From Ignavibacteria bacterium (lineage in GTDB: Bacteria > Bacteroidota > Ignavibacteria > Kapaibacteriales > UBA4661): a stretch of 8,628 nt of DNA. This document shows, piece after piece, positions 1 to 6,200 of this stretch. The stretch spans positions 1 to 8,628 of the forward strand of contig JAAFHM010000188.1 in the NCBI GenBank assembly GCA_013298375.1. Reading direction: 5' to 3'. Every line of letters begins with the position of its first letter. Position 1 is the stretch's first letter. The notes beneath the pieces were generated by a model that was given only the letters and a program-made list of their open reading frames with translations, ran no database searches and was not told the origin of the DNA. The position numbers and the translations under genes were made by a program.

Positions 1-1735
1 TGCGGCTAATCCCGCACACACCGCCCACCCAGACTGCGCCTGAAACATCTTGGTAAAACGTTAAAATATTATTTCCCAACAGCCCTTGAGATGTGCCATA
101 ATTGGTGAATTTGCCATTGCGGTAATACTGTACTCCACCGCCAAAACTGCCTATCCACAAGCCTCCCGTCGAATCTGCCAAAAGCCCATACACGCTCTCG
201 TTCAGCAGCCCCTCGCGCATCCCAATTTTGGTGATGCGTCCATCTTTGAGGCGGCTCAGTCCGTATTGCGAACCACCAAACCACATCGCGCCCTCGGTAT
301 CGCGGACAATCGCATACACGTCATTGCTTGCCAAGCCGTCTTTGGTGGAATAATTGCCCCAGCGCCCATTTTTCCAATAGTACACCCCAGCGCCCAACAC
401 GCCCGCCCAGAGTGTCCCGTCGGGTGCGGTGTAGAGTCCGCGCATTTCTTCTGCGGCAAATGTCCGTGTTTTTGTGTGGTCGTACAACGTGAGTTTGCCA
501 TTCCGCAAGCATTGAAGCCCGTTGTTATTGCCGCCAATCCAAAAGCCGCCAGTACTATCTTCGGCAAAACTTCGCACCACATTGCCCGCTAATCCCTCAC
601 GTGATGACATATTGACGCAACTACCATTGGTAAAGCGCTGTACGCCTCCGCCGTAGGTGCCGACCCAGAGAGCGCCTTCGTGGTCTTCCAGAAGCGTCAG
701 CGTATTTTCATTGACTAAACCATCGGCGCGGGTATAGGTATCAATGCGATTGCCATAAATGCGCGAAATACCGTTATCGAACATTGCCGCCCACAGCGCA
801 CCGGAGCGGTCTTCGAGCAACGCATAGACATAATTCCCGGAAAGTCCATCTTTGCGAGAGAGAAATCGCCATGCACCACCATCGGAGCGGCTCCACAAGC
901 CTTGATGTGTTCCGATGTGTAATGTTCCTTTGCTATCATGGAGAATTGCGCGAACATCGGTGGTATCGTTGTTGGGTAAGTATTCTTGTGCAAAAAATTT
1001 CTCATGTGGAGCGAGTGAATGAGTAAGGGCAGCATTCAAGCGGCAAAGCCCTTGCTGCGTTCCCACCCAGAGCGTTCCCATGCGGTCTTGGTATATGGTA
1101 TAGATAATTAAATGCGGCAAACCGTCCGCCGTCGTAAAGCGTCGCATTTTCCCGTCGGAATACGCAAACAAGCCATTTTCCGTGCCAATCCAGAGCGTTC
1201 CGGCGCGGTCTTCGAGAATGCACCAGATGTCGGCGGCATTGATGCCCTTGGTGCTGTCAAACAGCGTATAGTTCCCGTTCATCAAGCGAATAAGCCCACC
1301 GCCGCGTGTTCCCATCCAAAATGTGCCGTCGCGTTGTTCGCAAAAAGAGATGGTATAGCCGACGCTTAGACCAATAAACGCATCTTTGTCATAGACTTTG
1401 AATTGTACGCCGTCAAATCGGGCAGCCCCTTCTTCCGTGCCAATCCACAAGTATCCATCGCGGGTTTGGCAAAGAGCGTAGGCGCTATTTTGTGGCAAGC
1501 CTTGTTGTGCCTGCCATACCGTATTGACGTATTGCGTGATATTGAGATGAGGATTTAAGCCATTTGGACGTTTGTATTTGTCCATCGAAGGGATATGCGT
1601 CGTCTGGGCGGGGAGCGGGAGAGGAATGAAGAATAAGAAGGCAAGGGTGGCAATCCAGAGCGCACACACCAGCACTTCTCCCTTGATGCAAGGGAGAACG
1701 GAGAAGATTCGCCAAGATGGATGTAAGGAATACAT
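1..1735 (-). CDS. Two-component regulator propeller sensor (3' end outside window)
   Basis: Reading from ATG at 1735, the frame stays open for 578 codons and leaves the window, so the C-terminus is missing. Residues 1-44 look like a signal peptide: Lys18, a hydrophobic stretch at about 21-42, then PAQ. A GTG at 1675 or 1669 would give a shorter, more typical signal. The mature start ITQYVNTVWQAQQGLPQN is characteristic of the family. Twelve Reg_prop repeats of the form D-x-x-G-x-L-W-x-G-T follow, with core Trp at 97, 140, 182, 223, 315, 357, 399, 443, 485, 527 and 569, and His at 273 in the fifth repeat. Spacing is almost always 41-44 residues. Family members usually have about 14 repeats (two seven-bladed propellers), then a Y_Y_Y domain, a membrane helix and an output module (histidine kinase, GGDEF or DNA-binding); none of that is visible here. 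The propeller should be periplasmic and bind an unknown ligand. It lies 96 bases downstream of the SPOR gene on the same strand and may be co-transcribed with it. Confidence 0.92.
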   Translation of the reverse strand, partial: MYSLHPSWRIFSVLPCIKGEVLVCALWIATLAFLFFIPLPLPAQTTHIPSMDKYKRPNGLNPHLNITQYVNTVWQAQQGLPQNSAYALCQTRDGYLWIGTEEGAARFDGVQFKVYDKDAFIGLSVGYTISFCEQRDGTFWMGTRGGGLIRLMNGNYTLFDSTKGINAADIWCILEDRAGTLWIGTENGLFAYSDGKMRRFTTADGLPHLIIYTIYQDRMGTLWVGTQQGLCRLNAALTHSLAPHEKFFAQEYLPNNDTTDVRAILHDSKGTLHIGTHQGLWSRSDGGAWRFLSRKDGLSGNYVYALLEDRSGALWAAMFDNGISRIYGNRIDTYTRADGLVNENTLTLLEDHEGALWVGTYGGGVQRFTNGSCVNMSSREGLAGNVVRSFAEDSTGGFWIGGNNNGLQCLRNGKLTLYDHTKTRTFAAEEMRGLYTAPDGTLWAGVLGAGVYYWKNGRWGNYSTKDGLASNDVYAIVRDTEGAMWFGGSQYGLSRLKDGRITKIGMREGLLNESVYGLLADSTGGLWIGSFGGGVQYYRNGKFTNYGTSQGLLGNNILTFYQDVSGAVWVGGVCGISR

Positions 1736-1764
1736 AATGGCGAATCTACGCAATGCAAGGCAGA

Positions 1765-1792
1765 GTTGAAAACATAAAATTTGTTTTTCAAC
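1765..1792 (-). repeat. Inverted repeat in the leader of the propeller sensor gene
   Basis: Perfect 8-base arms (GTTGAAAA at 1765-1772 and TTTTCAAC at 1785-1792) flank a 12-base AT-rich loop. It lies between the SPOR gene stop and the sensor start, about 30 bases upstream of the sensor ATG on the minus strand. No T-run follows on either strand, so it is not a standard terminator. It could be an operator, an mRNA hairpin affecting translation of the sensor, or chance in AT-rich DNA. Confidence 0.35.
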
Positions 1793-1831
1793 AGGACATA
1801 TCAATAAGGCAATCTATCGTTTCCGCGTTGG

Positions 1832-2731
1832 CTACACTCCTGCGCGGACGATAATCGGTTTTTGCCGCAACCCCAAGGACTGGCGATTTTTCCAGAGTGT
1901 TCCTTCGATGGTCGCTTTTGCCAGCGAAGGGTCAACATACGAGCCGGAACGGATGCGGTAATACGATTGACCGAATTTGTCAACATAGACCTCCACACGG
2001 GCATCACGAATACCATTGCGCATGAGGAATGACCGTGCTTGGAGGGCATCATCCTGACTTTTGAGCGAACAGTATTGAATCACGTAATAATTCGGATTCG
2101 TAAGATTGGAGCCGAGATTTGGTGCAGGTTTGAGGTTCGGTAGAGTTTTGGCGTTTGTATAGCCCGGTGGCGGCAATTTTGTGCCGATTCCGCCAGAGGG
2201 AATCGCAATACCTTTGCCAAGTTCACGAGTCGTGGCGCTGCTTGTTCCCGGACGGCTATTCAAGACAAATTTTCGTTCAAACATCATATCGTCATCGCCG
2301 ACACTTTTGGGTGTGCGAAGGATTTGCGTTTGCTGTCCGGCAAGCCGTGTGGTCATACCGTAGCTTTGCGGCGTTTCGGGCAGGAGAATGTAGTATGTAC
2401 GCCGTGTTTGCAGGGGAATTGTTTCGCCGGAGCGCACAATACTCATTTGATTTGTTGCGCTGTCAATCACCTGAATATCAACATCGGAGCGAAATTTTTC
2501 TTTGCCGAGTTCGCCACCGGAACTGTTGTATTGATGTTCGACGACATCCAGCGAAAGCCAGATTCTGCCTTCTTGCATTTTGCTCATGGCGGCGGATGGC
2601 GGCGGTGGGGACGCTTTTTTAACGGGCAATGCTTTTTGTGCCGACAGTGAAACGCTGCCAGTGAGCAAAAACACAGCTATCAAGCCGACGAATGCTCGTT
2701 GGGCGGGGGTAGAGAAAGTAGTGCGATTCAT
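1832..2731 (-). CDS. Secreted SPOR-domain protein
   Basis: A 299-residue protein ending in TAG. The ATG at 2731 gives a good signal peptide (MNRTT, Arg12, a hydrophobic core at 14-30, then SLSAQ). The longer frame starts with TTG at 2767 and would bury this signal, so it is less likely. Residues 33-48 are a Lys/Pro/Ala-rich linker. Residues 50-205 are mixed beta-type sequence that I cannot assign to a family. Residues 213-296 resemble a SPOR domain: a beta strand YYVIQYCSL, a helix with DDALQARSFLMRNG, then VEVYVDKFGQSYYRIRSGSY and a second helix. SPOR domains bind peptidoglycan glycan strands stripped of stem peptides, often at division sites, so a periplasmic, wall-associated role is likely. 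It is divergent from the large gene at 3227 and upstream of the sensor gene. SPOR assignment is fairly sure; the cellular role is not known. Confidence 0.85.
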   Translation of the reverse strand: MNRTTFSTPAQRAFVGLIAVFLLTGSVSLSAQKALPVKKASPPPPSAAMSKMQEGRIWLSLDVVEHQYNSSGGELGKEKFRSDVDIQVIDSATNQMSIVRSGETIPLQTRRTYYILLPETPQSYGMTTRLAGQQTQILRTPKSVGDDDMMFERKFVLNSRPGTSSATTRELGKGIAIPSGGIGTKLPPPGYTNAKTLPNLKPAPNLGSNLTNPNYYVIQYCSLKSQDDALQARSFLMRNGIRDARVEVYVDKFGQSYYRIRSGSYVDPSLAKATIEGTLWKNRQSLGLRQKPIIVRAGV

Positions 2732-2793
2732 AAAATTGGCAAGAGAATATGCAAAAACAATCGGCAAATCTGTTGTAAAAGCAGCACGGGCAA

Positions 2794-3042
2794 TTGCGCC
2801 TATTGTGCTACCAGTTTCACATATTCAATTTCAGTGCCAAATTTTTTGATGATGGTGAATCTGTTGTCATTTTGGCAGCAGGAAAACGCTTTCCTGCATT
2901 TCACCCCAAAATCATAGCATTTCACCCCAAAGGTTTTGTTGTCTTGGATGAACAATACGATATTGCAGACGATATTTGGAAGCCTATTTCCATAGAGTTT
3001 TCTATGCTCATTGCAGATATCCCTTTAATTTTGCACCATTAA
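2794..3042 (+). other. Doubtful small open frame or gene remnant in the divergent region
   Basis: The frame is open from 2779 to TAA at 3040-3042 and could start only at TTG (2794 or 2803); the first in-frame ATG is at 3003, near its end. The central part (FFDDGESVVIL, then FVVLDEQYDIADDIWKPISI) looks more like protein than random translation. The upstream 15-base repeat pair is exactly in phase here and reads AFHPK twice, seven codons apart. I recognise no family. It could be an eroded gene, a small protein with an unusual start, or chance. Confidence 0.15.
2896..2931. repeat. Tandem 15-base direct repeat, 21-base period (upstream pair)
   Basis: GCATTTCACCCCAAA occurs at 2896-2910 and again, identical, at 2917-2931. 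The 21-base period places both copies on the same face of the helix, as expected for a regulator binding as a head-to-tail dimer. It does not match the LytTR consensus on either strand. An alternative is a coding repeat, since the same bases read AFHPK twice in the open frame described for 2794-3042. Confidence 0.5.
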
Positions 3043-3073
3043 AAAAACCTCATTTCTTTCCAAAATCAGAGGA

Positions 3074-3109
3074 ATGTACCGTTCAGCGTTTTATATGTAC
3101 CGTTCAGCG
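3074..3109 (+). promoter_or_regulatory. Tandem LytTR-type response-regulator binding site
   Basis: ATGTACCGTTCAGCG occurs twice, identical, at 3074-3088 and 3095-3109. Within each copy, ACCGTTCAG (3078-3086 and 3099-3107) matches every position of the known LytTR consensus [TA][AC][CA]GTTN[AG][TG]. The two cores are separated by 12 bases, the spacing typical for this family (AgrA, AlgR and relatives). The site lies about 118 bases before the ATG of the large plus-strand gene and just upstream of a weak promoter candidate. This is a good place for an activator of that gene. Regulation by a LytTR protein is inferred; no such protein is encoded in the visible window. Confidence 0.6.
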
Positions 3110-3129
3110 CTTTTTGCCTTTGAGCATTA

Positions 3130-3158
3130 TTGTATTTATAGCTGAGACGTTACATTGG
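3130..3158 (+). promoter_or_regulatory. Weak candidate Bacteroidota-type promoter for the large gene
   Basis: TTG at 3130-3132, an 18-base spacer, then TACATTGG at 3151-3158. The Bacteroidota housekeeping promoter is TTG and TAnnTTTG about 17-23 bases apart, so the downstream box has one mismatch. Transcription would begin near 3163, giving a leader of about 60 bases and placing the LytTR-type site roughly 55-85 bases upstream of the start. The match is loose and could be chance in AT-rich DNA. Confidence 0.25.
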
Positions 3159-3226
3159 TACTTGTTTTTCTCTAAAACCGCACAATTCCTTTTCTATTTT
3201 TCTCCATCTTTCAATTCGTTTGTTTT

Positions 3227-6200
3227 ATGAAAAACTCCTTTACAATGAGATACTATGCCCATCTCTGTGTAGCAGCTTTCCTCTGGCTCTATTGTGCTGG
3301 AAATTTGTCTGCACAACTGCAATGGCAGTCCACGAGCGGTCCTTTGGGCGGTAATGTGCGATCGTTTACGACACACCAGTCGGCAGTTTTTGCCGGCACT
3401 GGTTCCGGTCTCTTTCGCTCGACTGATAATGGTCAGTCGTGGTCTCCAGTAGGAAAGTCTTTGGCTGGAAACTCTGTCACGGATCTTGCTTCGACTCCCC
3501 GAACACTCTTTGCCATTCTCTCTTATTCGCTGTTTCGCTCCGACGATAACGGTACAACGTGGACATTTGTATCAATGCCCATTGGTGCTAGTTCACCATC
3601 ATCGGTGGTAGCCAACGGTAATACAGTTTATGTTGGAACGGAAAACGGCTCTATTATACGCTCTAGTGATGGCGGTTCCTCTTGGGTAGAGGCTATTCGC
3701 GTTCAAGGGGATACCGTAAGAACATTCTCAGGAATCCCGACTCTCGCCTCTCATAGTATTCGGGGAATAGATGTTCATGGTTCAACGGTGATGGCTATTA
3801 CGAGTAGAGGGCGGCTTTTGCGCTCGGTGGATCAGGGATTGAATTGGATAACCAGCACACCACAGCAATTAGCTCCTTCTCAAGATGCTTTTTCCTCGAG
3901 TCTCTCATCAAACCTTGTACTTACCGATAGCGTATTAGTTGTGGGGCTGGGGAATGGTTTTTTACGTTCGACCAATAATGGCGCTACCTGGCAATCCATT
4001 CCCCAAATATATCGCGTTAATCGGTTGTTCAAACAAAATGCTCAGACTATTCTTGCAGCTACATCACAGGGAATAATGCGCTCGACGAATACTGGCTTAA
4101 CATGGACAAATATCAGTAGCGGCTTGGGTGATCGCCCAATTAATGTAATAGGATTAAGTGGAGACAAATTATTTGTTGGTACTGAGGGGATTCCGGGCGT
4201 TTTTGCTTCCGCCGATAACGGGCAGTCATGGTCTATTTCCAATGCAGGAATGATTGCATCCTCTATAACAAATGTTGTAGCAAGCCCAACTTCGCTATTT
4301 GCTGTTTCCAACGGATTGTTTCTCCGCTCGGCTGATAATGGCACGACGTGGACAGTTTCTCCGATTGTTGGCGGTTCTTCCATCGGTGTTTGGAATGTCG
4401 CTGTTCGTGGTTCGGAAGTATTTATCGCTACATCGACAGGAATTTTTCGATCCACTGACGATGGACGAAACTGGACTCTTAGTGTCTTGGCGAATAATGT
4501 TTTTAACACCAATGCTGGTCTTTTCGCACTCTCCTCCTCTACGATTTATCAGTCGAGTAACGGTATAAATTGGATACAATTGCCAAGAATTGATTCTCTC
4601 TATTATGGAGCGAATGAAGTGATCGCTAATTCTTCCGCAATTCTTGTTGGTGCATCTGACCGTATTTTACGAACAACGAATAACGGCGCGACATGGCAAA
4701 TTGTCTGGCGGGCATCAACAACAGGGAGTTTTACACAGGTAAATTCTCTTGCTCTTGGAGAATCAATGATGTTTGCTGGGGTATCAAATGGATTCTATCG
4801 CTCCGCCGATAGCGGCGCTACGTGGCAGCGCATCGGTTTAGCGAACCAAAACGTTGTGAAAGTTTTTGTTTATGCCTCTACGGTATTTGCGGCAAATAGA
4901 AACGGCGACATATTTTATTCGAGTGATGATGGGTTAACATGGGCAAATGCGGATTTTGCTGCTCGAAATACGTCAATTACATCCTTTACTGGCAGAGGCT
5001 CTACGCTCTATGTTGGCACCAGTAATCAAGGAATGTTCCGTGCGTCCACCACACCAGTGCCTACTAATACTCCGTGCTTAACGACATTCACTGGTAGTTT
5101 AGCTGCGTTTAGTGACCGCACAACAAATACGGTAGTCTATAATAATAATCTTGACTGCCGATGGCTCATTAAGCCGACGACAGCACCCGGACGTATTGTT
5201 CTAACGTTCACACGCTTCTCGACAGAGGACAACTACGATTTTGTCACTGTCTATGATGGGGAGACGACCACATCACCTCAAATTGGACGATTCAGTGGAG
5301 CGTACTTACCCTTAAATCTTATTGCTCGAAGCGGTGCGATGCTTATTCGCTTTTCCACGGACTCAAGCGCAGTGTCATCTGGTTGGACAGCGACCTACAA
5401 TGTTATCGCCAATTCTACTCAGGCGTTTGCGCCTCCGACAGCTCTTTCGCCCAATGGACTTGTACTGAGTAATCGTTTTCAATCATTCAATCTACGCTTC
5501 AATGCAGAAGTAAATAGCGGCGATTTTATACGACTTCAAATAGCATCGGATTCTCTGTTTACCAATGTTATTTCGAGGTTCGACTTCGTTGCTGGTGGTT
5601 ATTACCCCAATCAGTTTAACTATTCCTTCGGATACTCCTTACCCAGCAGTGCCACGCCCGGGAATCGGTATTTCTGGCGTGTCGCGCACACTTCGGACAC
5701 CGCACTCGCTAACCGTTGGTCGGTGCCGGCAAGTTTTACCCTCGCTCCTCCTTCATGTAGCGGAACAACCACACTAACTGCCAATACTGGCTCAATTACT
5801 GACCGCACCGACGGCTTGTCGAATTATACCGATAATCTGGACTGCTCTTGGCTTATTCGTCCTGCGAATGGTGGGCGCATTACGCTGTCTTTCTCGCGTT
5901 TCAGCACAGAATCATGCTGTGATGCCGTTACGGTCTATGATGGTGCAACGATAAACTCACAAATATTAGGAACATTTCGTGGTTCGAGCATCCCAGCAGC
6001 AATCACCTCAAGTGGCGGTGTCATGCTGGTACGGTTTACGACCGATGGTAGCAGTACAAGCACAGGCTGGGCGGCTTCTTATACAGCCGGCGGGGCAACG
6101 CCACCAGACACAACAGCCAGCACAGCACGTGAACTCCGTATTCCGACGGTCTCGGTTGCTCCCGGCTCCATAGCTGTTCCCGTTATGGTTAGTGGCCTGA

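Larger units (their letters stand above)
2732..3226. other. Divergent intergenic region between the SPOR gene and the large T9SS-cargo gene
   Basis: This 495-base, visibly AT-rich region separates two divergently transcribed genes and should hold both promoters. It contains two pairs of perfect 15-base direct repeats, each with a 21-base period (2896-2931 and 3074-3109). A smaller repeat, ACGATATT, occurs at 2957-2964 and 2969-2976. A plus-strand open frame covers 2779-3042 but has no ATG near its beginning. No convincing Shine-Dalgarno sequence precedes either gene, as is common in Bacteroidota. I saw no tRNA, no clear riboswitch fold and no transposon ends. Confidence 0.8.

Noticed and set aside
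86..592. Plus-strand open frame of 168 codons opposite the sensor gene
   Set aside because: It is antisense to the propeller gene, whose repeats and conserved motifs are unmistakable; the translation has no recognisable features.
2155..2622. Plus-strand open frame of 155 codons opposite the SPOR gene
   Set aside because: Antisense to a gene with a signal peptide and SPOR domain; Cys- and Arg-rich translation typical of a shadow frame.
2896..3109. Paired direct repeats considered as a CRISPR array
   Set aside because: Only two copies of each 15-base unit with 6-base gaps, two different unit sequences, and no cas genes; the geometry fits regulator sites instead.
4042..4512. Minus-strand open frame of 156 codons inside the large gene
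   Set aside because: Shadow of the repeated propeller coding sequence; no signal, domain or promoter context. The similar minus-strand frame at 6079-6549 is rejected for the same reason.
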